53,710 nucleotides of DNA from Acidimicrobiaceae bacterium (GTDB lineage Bacteria; Actinomycetota; Acidimicrobiia; Acidimicrobiales; RAAP-2), in NCBI GenBank assembly GCA_027315315.1, contig DAHUYG010000031.1, positions 1-53,710 on the forward strand, read 5' to 3'. Under the pieces are notes generated by a model, which saw nothing but the letters and a program-made list of their open reading frames with translations, did no database searches and was not told the origin of the DNA. Shown here in pieces: positions 28,084 to 36,291 of this stretch. Position 1 is the first letter of the stretch. Every line of letters starts with the position of its first letter. The position numbers and the translations under genes were made by a program.

Positions 28084-29457
28084 TCAGGCGATCTCGGCGA
28101 GGTCGTCGACGGCGACCCGGAGCACCCGCCGACCGTGGGCGAGCAGGCTCTGGTGGTCGCCGATGGACTGCGCGGCGATGAGCGTGGCGAAGTCGTAGGC
28201 CTTGGAGGGGATCGGCACCTGGGGCGCGTCGCCCCGTCGGACGATCTGGAGGGCCACGACCGAGTTTGGGCCGCCCTTGTGCAGCTGGCCGGTCGAGTGC
28301 AAGAACCGAGGACCGTACCCGACGGTCACCGGCGCGCCGCCCAGTCGGTCGCGCACCTTCCTGCGCAATGCGTGGAGCGCCGCGTCCTGGCCGTAGGGGA
28401 GGTAGGCCTGGAGCGAGACGTAGTCGCCCGGGGCACACTGCGACTCGAGCCAACCGAGCGCCTCGCCCGGGTCCGACTCCTCGAGGGTGGGCAGGGGGAG
28501 CGAGTCGAGCACCTTGTTCGTGTTGGCCTTGGACTCGGCGACGTTGGGCTCGTCGAAGGGGTCGATGCCGAGCACGTGCCCGGCGATCGGGATGGCCAAC
28601 TCGAAGCGGTAGAACTCCTCGGCGAGGTCCTGGGCCGTTCTCGGTGAGAGCTCGATCACGTGGCGGTCGGCGCCCGACTCGGGCTCGGTGGTCGGTACCG
28701 GGATACACCCCGTGGCGCGCTTGCCGGTCGATTCGGCGATCAGTTGCTCGACCCAGAGGCCGAAGGCCGCGAACGCCTCGGGCACGACGATCGTGACCTT
28801 GTCCCGCCCGGCCCGAGCCGCCTGGCCCATCGCCGCGCCGAGCGCCACCGCCTCCTCGAGGTCCGCGCCGAGGGCGCGCTCGCACAGCTCGGCGACGTCA
28901 TAGCCGATGAGGGCGGCGGGCACCATCCCGAAGTAGGACATGACCGAGTAGCGGCCCCCGATGTCAGGGCGGTTCTCGAACACCCGGTGAAAGCCGCGCT
29001 CGTGGCCGAGGGTCGCGAGCTGGGTGCCGGGGTCGGTGATCGCGGCGAAGCGGGCGCCGTCGCCCACCTTGGACCACGCGTGCTCGAAGAGCACGTTGGG
29101 CTCGAGGGTCGTGCCCGACTTGGAGGACACGAGCACGAAGGCGTCGGAGAAGTCGAGGTGCTCGACGGTGCTCGGATCGGTCGTGTCGCAGACCTCGAGA
29201 GTCCGCCCTACCGCGGGTCCGCCCAGCGCGCGCACGGCCTGGAGGACGGCGGGACCGAGGGAGGAGCCGCCCATGCCGAGCAGGATCACCCGGGACTGCT
29301 CGACCGAGGAGGCCCAGGCGGCGAGGTCCTTCGCCTGGGCCGACATCTCCCGGGGCACCTCCAGCCAGCCGAGCCGGTTGGACGAGACGTTCCCCTCGGG
29401 CCACAGGGTCGGGTCCCGCCCGACGAGACGCGACGCGAGCCCGTCGCCGCCGCTCAC
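28084..29457 (-). CDS. pgi: Glucose-6-phosphate isomerase
   Basis: A 457-residue sugar isomerase interconverting glucose-6-phosphate and fructose-6-phosphate. SIS-domain motifs include VILLGMGGSSLGP, LVSSKSGTTLEPN (phosphate binding), GGRYSVMSYFGMVPA and the C-terminal STGQLHKGGPNS. It is shorter than the classical 550-residue form and resembles the Pgi half of actinobacterial/cyanobacterial Tal-Pgi fusions; here it is a separate protein whose start overlaps the tal stop by 4 nt. Confidence 0.94.
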   Translation of the reverse strand: MSGGDGLASRLVGRDPTLWPEGNVSSNRLGWLEVPREMSAQAKDLAAWASSVEQSRVILLGMGGSSLGPAVLQAVRALGGPAVGRTLEVCDTTDPSTVEHLDFSDAFVLVSSKSGTTLEPNVLFEHAWSKVGDGARFAAITDPGTQLATLGHERGFHRVFENRPDIGGRYSVMSYFGMVPAALIGYDVAELCERALGADLEEAVALGAAMGQAARAGRDKVTIVVPEAFAAFGLWVEQLIAESTGKRATGCIPVPTTEPESGADRHVIELSPRTAQDLAEEFYRFELAIPIAGHVLGIDPFDEPNVAESKANTNKVLDSLPLPTLEESDPGEALGWLESQCAPGDYVSLQAYLPYGQDAALHALRRKVRDRLGGAPVTVGYGPRFLHSTGQLHKGGPNSVVALQIVRRGDAPQVPIPSKAYDFATLIAAQSIGDHQSLLAHGRRVLRVAVDDLAEIA

Positions 29458-30578
29458 TTCGAGGCCCCGAGGGCCGCGGCCTTGTCACTCAGGGTCTGGA
29501 GCAGCTCGTCGAAGGACTTGGCGAAGGCGTCCACACCCTCGATCTCGAGCGTCGCCGTCACGTCCTCGATGTCGATGCCGACCTCGCCCAGGCGGGCGAG
29601 GACGGCCTGGGCCGCCTCGGGAGCCGCGTCGAGCGTCCGGGCGAGCGTCCCGTGGTCGTCGAAGGCGTCCAGGGTGCCCTCGGGCATCGTGTTGACCGTC
29701 GAGGGCCCGATCAGGCTGTCGACGTAGAGGAGGTCGGGGTAGGCGGGGTTCTTGGTGGAGGTCGAGGCCCACAGCGGGCGCTGGACCTGGGCGCCCTTCG
29801 CCCGCAGGGCCTCCCAGCGCTCGCCCGAGAAGGCCCGCATGAAGTGCTGGTAGGCGACCTGGGCCTGGGCCACCGCCGCCTTGCCCCGAAGGGCCAGGAT
29901 CTCCGGGTCGCCCTCGGGCCCGCCGGCCAGCGCCTCGAGGCGGCGGTCGATCTCGGTATCGACCCGGCTCACGAAGAACGACGCCACGCTCGACACCGAG
30001 CTCAGGTCGTCGTGCCCCGCCGCCGCGTAGGCCTCCAGCCCCGAGAGGTAGGCCTCGATCACGTCGTCGTAGCGGGGAAGGCCGAAGATGAGCGTCACGT
30101 TGATGCTCCGGCCCTCGCCGATCAGCCGGCGGACGGCCGGCACCCCCTCGGCGGTGCCGGGGACCTTCACGAGCAGGTTGGGGGCGGCGATCCGCTCGTG
30201 GAGCGAGCGCGCGAACTCGACGGTCCCCTCGGTGTCACGGGCGAGCGAGGGGGCGACCTCGAGCGACACGAAGCCGTCGGTGCCCCCGCTCTCCTCGTAG
30301 ACGCCCTTCAGCAGACCGAGCGCGTGGACGATGTCGTCGACGACGAGCGCCCAGTAGGCGTCCTCGACGCTTCCCCGCCCGGCCAGCGATGCAAACTGCT
30401 CGTCGTAGTCGTCCTCGCTCGCGATGGCCTTGGCCAGGATCGTCGGGTTGGAGGTGATCCCACGCACACCGTCGGCGACGAAGCGGGCGAGTCGCCCGTC
30501 GTTGATCCAGTCCCGACGAAGGTTGTCGAGCCAGGGGCTCTGGCCCTGCTCGCGGTGGAGATCCTGCAGTCTGCTCAT
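29454..30578 (-). CDS. tal: Transaldolase
   Basis: A 374-residue transaldolase of the actinobacterial type moving a dihydroxyacetone unit between sugar phosphates. GITSNPT is at 40-46; the Schiff-base Lys138 lies in LLVKVPGTAEG, followed by INVTLIFGLPRYDDVIEAYL; and RPLWASTSTKNPAYPD is the later signature. ATG 30578 overlaps the tkt stop in ATGA, and the tal stop overlaps the pgi start in ATGA. Confidence 0.96.
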   Translation of the reverse strand: MSRLQDLHREQGQSPWLDNLRRDWINDGRLARFVADGVRGITSNPTILAKAIASEDDYDEQFASLAGRGSVEDAYWALVVDDIVHALGLLKGVYEESGGTDGFVSLEVAPSLARDTEGTVEFARSLHERIAAPNLLVKVPGTAEGVPAVRRLIGEGRSINVTLIFGLPRYDDVIEAYLSGLEAYAAAGHDDLSSVSSVASFFVSRVDTEIDRRLEALAGGPEGDPEILALRGKAAVAQAQVAYQHFMRAFSGERWEALRAKGAQVQRPLWASTSTKNPAYPDLLYVDSLIGPSTVNTMPEGTLDAFDDHGTLARTLDAAPEAAQAVLARLGEVGIDIEDVTATLEIEGVDAFAKSFDELLQTLSDKAAALGASK

Positions 30579-32578
30579 CGCGCTCCCTTGGTCGATGGTG
30601 AGGGCAGCAGCCCGCGGGCGCACTCGACGACGTGCTCCACGGTGAACCCGAAGTGCTCGAGGACCGCCTTGCTCGAGCCCGATGCCCCGAAGGTGTCGAT
30701 GGCCACGCTCGCGTCGGCGTAGCGCTCCCAGCCGAATGACGCCGCCGCCTCGACCGAGAGCGTGGGGACGCTCCGTGGCAGCACCGATGCCCTGTAGTCG
30801 GCGTCCTCATCCTCGAACCATTCCCAGCAGGGCAGCGAGACGACGCGCACCCCGAGGCCCTCGGCTGCGAGCACGTCGGCGGCGCCGAGGCAGAGGTGGA
30901 CCTCGCTGCCGGTGCCGACGAGCACGAGGTCGAGCGACCCGGACTCCTCGCGCAACACGTAGCCGCCCCGCGGCAGGCCCTCGGTGGCGCGCTCGGCCGC
31001 CTCGGCCAGCACCGGGATCCCCTGCCGGGAGAGCACGAGGGCGACCGGCTGATCGGCCTCGACCGCAGCGCGCCAGGCCTGCGCCGTCTCGTTGGCGTCG
31101 GCCGGGCGCACGACGAGGAGCCCGGGCATCGCTCGGAGCGAGGCCAGGTGCTCCACGGGCTCGTGGGTCGGGCCGTCCTCGCCGACGCCGACCGAGTCGT
31201 GCGTCCAGAAGTAGACGACGTGTGCCCTCGACATCGCGGCGAGCCTGACCGCCGGGCGCATGTAGTCACTGAAGGTGAAGAAGGTGCCGCCCACCGGCAG
31301 GACGCCCCCGTGCAGCGCCATCCCGGTCATCGCCGCGCCCATGGCGTGCTCGCGGATCCCGAAGTACACCTGGCGCCCGCCCGGGTGCTCGGGGCTCTGC
31401 CGTTCGGCGTCGTCGATCGTGACCCCGGTGTTCTCGGTCAGGTCGGCCGCCCCGGCGACGAGCCCCGGGATGAGCGCGGCGGTGGCGTTCACGCACGCGT
31501 TGATGGCCCGCCTGGTAGCCAACTCGGAGCCGGCCTCGAAGGTCGGCAGCTTGGCCTCCCAGCCCTGCATACCCCGCCCGCTCCACGCCGCGTCCCAGGC
31601 GGCCCGGTCGAGGCCGGAGGCCTCGAAGCGGGCCCGCCACACGGCGTGGAGGGCCTCGCCGCGGGGCACCGCCCGGCGGTAGAACTCAAGCACCGAGTCG
31701 GGCACCCAGAAGGACTCCTCGGGCGGGAGGCCCAGGATCTCCTTGGTCTTCTTGATCTCGTCGGGCTTGAGCGGGGTGCCGTGGGCCTCCTTTGTGTCCA
31801 CGATCCCCGGGGCGGGCCACCCGATGTGGCTGCGCAGCACGATGAGCGAGGGCTTGTCCTCGACGGCGATGGCCCGCCGGAGCGCGGCCTCCAGGGCCTC
31901 GGTGTCGTTGGCCACCTCGCCGATGCGGTCCACGTCCCAGCCGTAGGCGGCGAAGCGCTCCGGGACGTTGTCGCTGTAGGAGAGCTCGGTCGGGCCGTCG
32001 ATCGTGATGTGGTTGTCGTCATAGACGTAGACCAGCCGGCCGAGGCCGAGGTGGCCGGCGAGCGACGCGGCCTCATGGGAGATCCCCTCTTCCAGGCACC
32101 CGTCGCCGCAGATGACAAAGGTGTGGTGGTCGCAGACCTCGGGGCCGAACCGGTCGCGCAGCACCCGCTCGGCCACGCCCATACCCACCCCGTCGCCCAC
32201 TCCCTGGCCGAGGGGACCGGTCGTCACCTCCACGCCTGGGGTGTGGCGGCGCTCGGGGTGCCCGGGCGTCTTGCTCCCGACCTTGCGGAATTCGCGCAGG
32301 TCCTCGAGGGTCAGCCCGTAGCCGGTGAGATACAGCATCGAATAGAGCAGGATCGACGCGTGGCCGTTCGAGAGGATGAAGCGATCCCGATTGGGCCACT
32401 CGGGGTCGCTCGGATCGTGGCGCATGATCCTGGTGAAGAGCACGTGGGCGAGCGGGGCGAGCGCCATGGCCGTCCCGCTGTGGCCCGAGTTGGCGAGCGC
32501 CGGAGCGTCCATGGCGATGCCCCGGATGACGTTGATGCCGAGTTGCTCGACGGCGGGGTCCTGGATCGAAGAAGCCAC
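30575..32578 (-). CDS. tkt: Transketolase
   Basis: A 667-residue thiamine-diphosphate enzyme, first gene of the eight-gene sugar-phosphate/fbiC operon. Substrate-contacting His33 (SGHSG) and His73 (NGHAS) and the cofactor-binding GDGCLEEGISHEAA near 158-170, followed by DDNHITIDG, are visible. The pyrimidine domain carries WTHDSVGVGEDGPTHEPVEHLASLRAMP. The GTG start at 32578 lies exactly 6 nt after a TAGGGT box with no ribosome binding site, predicting a leaderless operon mRNA. Confidence 0.97.
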   Translation of the reverse strand: MASSIQDPAVEQLGINVIRGIAMDAPALANSGHSGTAMALAPLAHVLFTRIMRHDPSDPEWPNRDRFILSNGHASILLYSMLYLTGYGLTLEDLREFRKVGSKTPGHPERRHTPGVEVTTGPLGQGVGDGVGMGVAERVLRDRFGPEVCDHHTFVICGDGCLEEGISHEAASLAGHLGLGRLVYVYDDNHITIDGPTELSYSDNVPERFAAYGWDVDRIGEVANDTEALEAALRRAIAVEDKPSLIVLRSHIGWPAPGIVDTKEAHGTPLKPDEIKKTKEILGLPPEESFWVPDSVLEFYRRAVPRGEALHAVWRARFEASGLDRAAWDAAWSGRGMQGWEAKLPTFEAGSELATRRAINACVNATAALIPGLVAGAADLTENTGVTIDDAERQSPEHPGGRQVYFGIREHAMGAAMTGMALHGGVLPVGGTFFTFSDYMRPAVRLAAMSRAHVVYFWTHDSVGVGEDGPTHEPVEHLASLRAMPGLLVVRPADANETAQAWRAAVEADQPVALVLSRQGIPVLAEAAERATEGLPRGGYVLREESGSLDLVLVGTGSEVHLCLGAADVLAAEGLGVRVVSLPCWEWFEDEDADYRASVLPRSVPTLSVEAAASFGWERYADASVAIDTFGASGSSKAVLEHFGFTVEHVVECARGLLPSPSTKGAR

Positions 32579-32584
32579 GGTTGC

Positions 32585-32590
32585 ACCCTA
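32585..32590 (-). promoter_or_regulatory. -10 box TAGGGT of the tkt operon
   Basis: Minus-strand TAGGGT, preceded by GG, sits 6 nt before the tkt GTG in the 98-nt divergent gap. It would drive tkt-tal-pgi-gnd-zwf-pgl-fbiC-LOG. Confidence 0.6.
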
Positions 32591-32664
32591 CCCACCCTTG
32601 CGTCGGCCATTTCTTCTGGTCCGAGGCTCGCGCGCAGGGGGCGGGGCCGCGCTCCCGCCCCCTG

Positions 32665-32670
32665 TATGGT
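32665..32670 (+). promoter_or_regulatory. -10 box TATGGT of the thioesterase gene
   Basis: TATGGT preceded by G lies 6 nt before GTG 32677. It faces away from the tkt promoter, 75 nt apart. Confidence 0.55.
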
Positions 32671-32676
32671 CACGCC

Positions 32677-33078
32677 GTGCCCTCCAGGATGCAGGTGCCG
32701 CCCAACAGCGACCTCGTGCTCGGCGCGCTCTGCACGGACAAGTCCGTGCCCGGCAGGACCTCTTGGACGATGCTCGCCGACGAGCGTTTCGCGAACCCCG
32801 CGGGGCAGCTCCAGGGCGGCTTTCTCTGCGCGTTCATCGACACCGCGATGGGATCGGCCGCCGTCACCTTCGTCGAGGGGCGCAAGGTGTTCAGCGCCAA
32901 CGCCGAAATGAAGGTCAGCTTCCTCGCTCCGGTGACGGTCGGGACCCAGCTGCGCTGCGACGCCGAGGTGGTCTCGGGGGGCGCTCGCGTCGCCTTCGTC
33001 GAGGCCACGGTGTTCGACGGGGCGGGCAAGCGGATCGCCCGGGCCAGCTCGACCTACCTGTACCGGGACCGCGGCTGA
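32677..33078 (+). CDS. PaaI-like hotdog-fold thioesterase
   Basis: A 133-residue hotdog protein likely hydrolysing an acyl- or aryl-CoA thioester. The signature ANPAGQLQGGFLCAFIDTAMGSAA is the central helix of the 4HBT/PaaI family, followed by FSANAEMKVSFLAPV and a C-terminal ASSTYLYRD strand. The usual HGG is replaced by QGG; the helix carries the catalytic-type Asp. GTG 32677 is favoured by the 6-nt spacing from TATGGT; ATG 32689, preceded by AGG, is an alternative. Divergent from tkt. Confidence 0.82.
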   Translation: MPSRMQVPPNSDLVLGALCTDKSVPGRTSWTMLADERFANPAGQLQGGFLCAFIDTAMGSAAVTFVEGRKVFSANAEMKVSFLAPVTVGTQLRCDAEVVSGGARVAFVEATVFDGAGKRIARASSTYLYRDRG

Positions 33079-33121
33079 CCGCCCGCCCGGGAGCCTGGGC
33101 TGGCCGGAGCGGGTCATCCGG

Positions 33122-33127
33122 TAGCGT
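33122..33127 (+). promoter_or_regulatory. -10 box TAGCGT
   Basis: TAGCGT lies 6 nt before ATG 33134. The 13 bases CATCCGGTAGCGT ending here recur exactly before lepB (ending 42796). Confidence 0.6.
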
Positions 33128-33133
33128 TTGAGG

Positions 33134-33496
33134 ATGGCGCCGTTCAAGCGGGGCAGCGCATCGGGTGCGGCGAAGTCGGGTGACCCCCGTCGCGACGCCG
33201 TCTCGCTCGTCGTTGCGTACGTAAAGCAGGAGACGATCGACCCCCTCAGGTCCCTTCTCCGCTTCGTCCTCTTCGGGGTGGCGGGCTCGATCGCCGTCGG
33301 CCTCGGGGCCCTGCTCTTGCTGTTGGCCGGGCTCCGGATCCTCCAGGGCGAGACCGGGACCTTTCACGGGAACCTGTCGTGGGTGCCCTACCTGATCATC
33401 GCGGTGATCTCGGTCCTGATCATCGCATTGTGCGGGTGGCGGATCGTCTCGGGGCCGGCGGCGCGGCGCATCCCCGCCAAGAAGAACACCGACTGA
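33134..33496 (+). CDS. Holin-X-like small membrane protein
   Basis: A 120-residue protein with a basic cytoplasmic N-terminus, an amphipathic stretch (VAYVKQETIDPLRSLLRF) and two membrane helices (about 45-68 and 83-103), ending in a Lys-rich tail. This resembles the actinobacterial Holin-X / phage-holin-like superfamily, whose role is unknown. The TAGCGT box 6 nt upstream supports ATG 33134. First of three small genes ahead of trmI. Confidence 0.7.
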   Translation: MAPFKRGSASGAAKSGDPRRDAVSLVVAYVKQETIDPLRSLLRFVLFGVAGSIAVGLGALLLLLAGLRILQGETGTFHGNLSWVPYLIIAVISVLIIALCGWRIVSGPAARRIPAKKNTD

Positions 33497-33506
33497 AAGA
33501 AGAGCG

Positions 33507-33725
33507 ATGCCTGTCGAGACCAACGGCCGCAAGATCACCCGCGACGACCTGCAGGCGGCGTTCAACCGGGCCATCGGCGAGACCCACGAGACGGCCAAGG
33601 CCGCCATCCCCGGCGTGCTCGTCATCGCCGGTGCCGCCGCCCTCGGCGTCGTCACGGTCGCCTACCTCCTCGGACGCCGGGGCGGGCGCAACGACTCGGC
33701 GGTCGTGGAGATCCGCCGGCTCTAG
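33507..33725 (+). CDS. Small single-pass membrane protein
   Basis: A 72-residue protein with a hydrophilic N-terminus (GRKITRDDLQAAFNRAIGETHE), one membrane helix (about 35-56) and an Arg-rich C-terminal tail. An AAAGAAGAG string precedes ATG 33507. It lies 10 nt after the Holin-X-like gene. No family recognised. Confidence 0.65.
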   Translation: MPVETNGRKITRDDLQAAFNRAIGETHETAKAAIPGVLVIAGAAALGVVTVAYLLGRRGGRNDSAVVEIRRL

Positions 33726-33733
33726 GGATCGAG

Positions 33734-33958
33734 ATGGACTATCTGCTGCGCCGCCTGGTGAAGGTGGCCACCCGGCGGGGGATGCGAGGGGAGCACTGGG
33801 CCTGGTTTGCGCTCGCCGCGGGCGCGTACGTGCTCCAACGGGCCCGCCGGCGCCAGGAGCCGGTCGTCTACTCCCGGAACGTGAAGCCGGGCGATCGGCT
33901 GCTCGTCACCGTCCGCTCGCCCAAGGGCGGGCCGCTCGACGACCCGTCGCCGACCTGA
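33734..33958 (+). CDS. Small basic protein, unknown
   Basis: A 74-residue basic protein with one weakly hydrophobic segment (HWAWFALAAGAYVLQ) and a C-terminal VKPGDRLLVTVRSP strand. It sits 8 nt after the previous gene and 4 nt before trmI, so it is part of the same transcript. No family recognised. Confidence 0.62.
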   Translation: MDYLLRRLVKVATRRGMRGEHWAWFALAAGAYVLQRARRRQEPVVYSRNVKPGDRLLVTVRSPKGGPLDDPSPT

Positions 33959-33962
33959 GCCG

Positions 33963-34772
33963 GTGGCCGGAGGGCCGCTCGAAAGCGGCGAGCGCGTCCT
34001 TCTGATCGACGCCAAGGCCCGCCGCTACCTGCTACGCCTGAAGGCTGGGGCGAGCTTCCACACCCATGCCGGCATCGTCGAGCACGACGTGATGATCGGC
34101 CTCGACGAGGGATCGACCGTCGCCGGCTCGACCGGCCGGGAATTCCTCGTGTTCCGCCCGACCCTGGCCGACGTCGTCTTGAAGATGCCGCGGGGGGCCC
34201 AGGTCATCTACCCCAAGGACCTGGGCGCGATCCTGATCGCCGCCGACATCGCCCCTGGCCAACGGGTGCTCGAGGCAGGGGTCGGGTCGGGCGCGCTCTC
34301 GATGGCCCTCCTGCGCGCGGGGGCCTCCGTCGTCGGCTACGAGCTGCGGGAGGACTTCGCCGACCGTGCAATCGCCAACGTGCACGCCGAGCTCGGCGAC
34401 GATGTCGACTACAAGGTCGAGGTGCGCGACGCGAGCGAAGGGATCGACGAGCGCCTGCTCGACCGGGTCGTCCTCGACCTCCCCGAGCCCTGGGCGGTCG
34501 CCGGCCACGCCGCGGCCTCGCTCCGGCCCGGCGGGATCCTGCTCTCCTACCTGCCGACCATCAACCAGACGATGCGCCTGCGCGAGGAGCTGGAGCGGTG
34601 CGGTTTCGCGCTCGCCGAGACCGTGGAGTTCCTGCGGCGGACCTGGCACATCGAGTCCCGCTCGGTGCGACCGGACCACCGGATGGTCGCGCACACCGGA
34701 TTTCTCACCTCGGCGAGGCTGCTCGCCCGGAGGGGACGAGGGGCCGACCCGGGGCTCAGTCCCGCTCGATGA
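33963..34772 (+). CDS. trmI: tRNA (adenine-58-N1)-methyltransferase TrmI
   Basis: A 269-residue SAM-dependent methyltransferase modifying A58 of the tRNA T-loop. An N-terminal small beta domain (GERVLLIDAKARRYLLRLKAG, then FHTHAGIVEHDVMIG) is followed by the SAM-binding VLEAGVGSGALSMALLRAG and VVLDLPEPWAV, which matches the D-x-P-x-P substrate motif of the TrmI family. The Mycobacterium orthologue also lies beside the proteasome ATPase gene. The 3' end overlaps the convergent ferredoxin gene by 17 nt. Confidence 0.93.
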   Translation: MAGGPLESGERVLLIDAKARRYLLRLKAGASFHTHAGIVEHDVMIGLDEGSTVAGSTGREFLVFRPTLADVVLKMPRGAQVIYPKDLGAILIAADIAPGQRVLEAGVGSGALSMALLRAGASVVGYELREDFADRAIANVHAELGDDVDYKVEVRDASEGIDERLLDRVVLDLPEPWAVAGHAAASLRPGGILLSYLPTINQTMRLREELERCGFALAETVEFLRRTWHIESRSVRPDHRMVAHTGFLTSARLLARRGRGADPGLSPAR

Positions 34773-34992
34773 AGATGCACTCCCCGGGGCACTCCTCGGA
34801 GGCCTCGACGACCGACTCCTCCAGGTCGTCGGGGACGAGGGCCATGCCCGCCGAGCCGCCCGGGTCGTTCTTGATGGCGTCGCCTTCCTTGACGTACGCG
34901 AGGCCGTCGTCCAGCAGGGTGAAGACCGCCGGGGCGATCTCCTCGCACAGACCGTCGCCGGTGCACAGGTCCTGATCGATCCAGACCTTCAT
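34756..34992 (-). CDS. Ferredoxin (single-cluster, actinobacterial type)
   Basis: A 78-residue acidic ferredoxin. Cysteines lie in DLCTGDGLCEEIAP near the N-terminus and ECPGECIFIE at the C-terminus: four in all, spaced as in small bacterial single-cluster ferredoxins. Either a 3Fe-4S or 4Fe-4S centre is possible. ATG 34992 starts the conserved first strand; the open frame upstream to 35121 is not coding-like. A single ferredoxin next to the proteasome ATPase locus occurs in other actinobacteria. Redox partner unknown. Confidence 0.88.
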   Translation of the reverse strand: MKVWIDQDLCTGDGLCEEIAPAVFTLLDDGLAYVKEGDAIKNDPGGSAGMALVPDDLEESVVEASEECPGECIFIERD

Positions 34993-35161
34993 CCCTGAAC
35001 TCTGCCTTCCCTCGTCTCTCGGCCAAGAAGACGCACAGGCGTGTGGGGGGAGCCGACGACTCCGCCGCCGACGCGCACGCCCGTCGTCAAAAAAGACACT
35101 AGTAGGTCCTGGCCGGAGCACCGCTGACGCTCGGAGCTGCCGACGACGGCGGCGGGCCCGC

Positions 35162-36079
35162 TCAGGAGGCCACGAAGTCGTCGAGCAAGCGGGCGAGGGA
35201 AACCGGGTCGTCCCCCTGCACGCTGTGCCCCGCCTCCTCCACGTGCTCGACGCGGGCCTCGGGACAACGGCGTCGCAGCTCGGCCTCGTCTGGGTCGTCG
35301 ACGACCGACTGGGGCCGCATGCCCCGCACGAGCATGATCGGCACCGGCACCCGGCCGAGGGCCTCCCACAGGTCCCCGAAGCGCGACCCCTCGTCTCGAT
35401 CGGGCACCTCCTCGGCGCGGTGGCGGGCGTGACGCCAGACCCATGAGCCGTCCTCCCGCTGCAGCGCGTTGTGGAGGATGCCCCGCCTGAGCGAGGAGAC
35501 CGAGCGGGTCGGGTTGTGCTCGACGGTGCGGGCGAGGATCGCGTCGAAGTCCGGAAAGCTCTCGGGCCCCCGGACGAAGCTCGTGATGGCCTTGGCCTTC
35601 TCGGGCGTCACGCCGGGGGTGATGTCGACGAGGACGAGCCTTCGGACGAGCTCGGGGTGCCGGTCGGTGAGCACGATCGCCGTCATACCGCCGAGCGACA
35701 TCCCGACGAGCGCCCTGGCGTCGGGTGCGAGCTCGGCGATCGCGCTGGCCAGGTCATCGGCGTTGTCGGCGAGGTTGCGCGACCCGTGGCGCCCGCCGTC
35801 GGAATGGCCGTGGCCCGGGAGGTCGATCGCGACGAGCGGCCGGCCGAGTGCGAGCGCGACCGTGTCCCAGGTGTGGGCGTTCTGCGCCCCGCCGTGGAGG
35901 AGCACGAGCTCGGGGGCTCCGTCCCCCCAGACGAGCGCACTGAGGGTGCGCCCGTCGTCGAGTGCGACCGAGCGTCGGGCGACCACCGGTGGGCCCGAAT
36001 AGGGGATCCCGAATTCCTCGGCGTTCTCGTGGAACATCGAGAATTCGTCGTAGGGGTAGCGCCCGGGCGCCTCGCTCAT
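35162..36079 (-). CDS. Alpha/beta-fold hydrolase
   Basis: A 305-residue cytoplasmic alpha/beta hydrolase. The oxyanion strand LVLLHGGAQNAHTWD, the nucleophile elbow LVGMSLGGMTA (Ser), LVRGMRPQSVVDDPDE near the acid and EHVEEAGHSVQGDDP with the catalytic His are visible. Substrate unknown. ATG 36079 has GGAGGA 5 nt upstream; the longer frame to 36253 is rejected. It is divergent from the arc gene. Confidence 0.88.
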   Translation of the reverse strand: MSEAPGRYPYDEFSMFHENAEEFGIPYSGPPVVARRSVALDDGRTLSALVWGDGAPELVLLHGGAQNAHTWDTVALALGRPLVAIDLPGHGHSDGGRHGSRNLADNADDLASAIAELAPDARALVGMSLGGMTAIVLTDRHPELVRRLVLVDITPGVTPEKAKAITSFVRGPESFPDFDAILARTVEHNPTRSVSSLRRGILHNALQREDGSWVWRHARHRAEEVPDRDEGSRFGDLWEALGRVPVPIMLVRGMRPQSVVDDPDEAELRRRCPEARVEHVEEAGHSVQGDDPVSLARLLDDFVAS

Positions 36080-36232
36080 GGGGTCCTCCGTCCTGGTCGG
36101 CCGGGTCCCAGGATCGCACGGGGGAACCGGGGCCCGCCGGGAGCGCCCGCCCGATCCGGGCCCCGGTGGAGGCACGATCCGGGCATCCGGGGGCCCGCCG
36201 CGCGACGATCCTGAGGACACGGTGTCGGCCGG

Positions 36233-36238
36233 TAGGGT
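36233..36238 (+). promoter_or_regulatory. -10 box TAGGGT upstream of arc
   Basis: TAGGGT preceded by CCGG is the same motif seen before dop and tkt. The leader to ATG 36292 would be about 50 nt, so this transcript is not leaderless unless GTG starts further upstream are used. Confidence 0.45.
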
Positions 36239-36291
36239 GAGCACAAGCCGCATGGTGGGAGGTGGTTCGAACGCCGAGGCCCGAGAACCCC

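Noticed and set aside
34993..35161. TTTTTTGACG on the minus strand as a ferredoxin promoter
   Set aside because: The TTGACG has no TAnnnT box at 16-19 nt downstream; the stretch that follows is GC-rich, so it was not called as a promoter.
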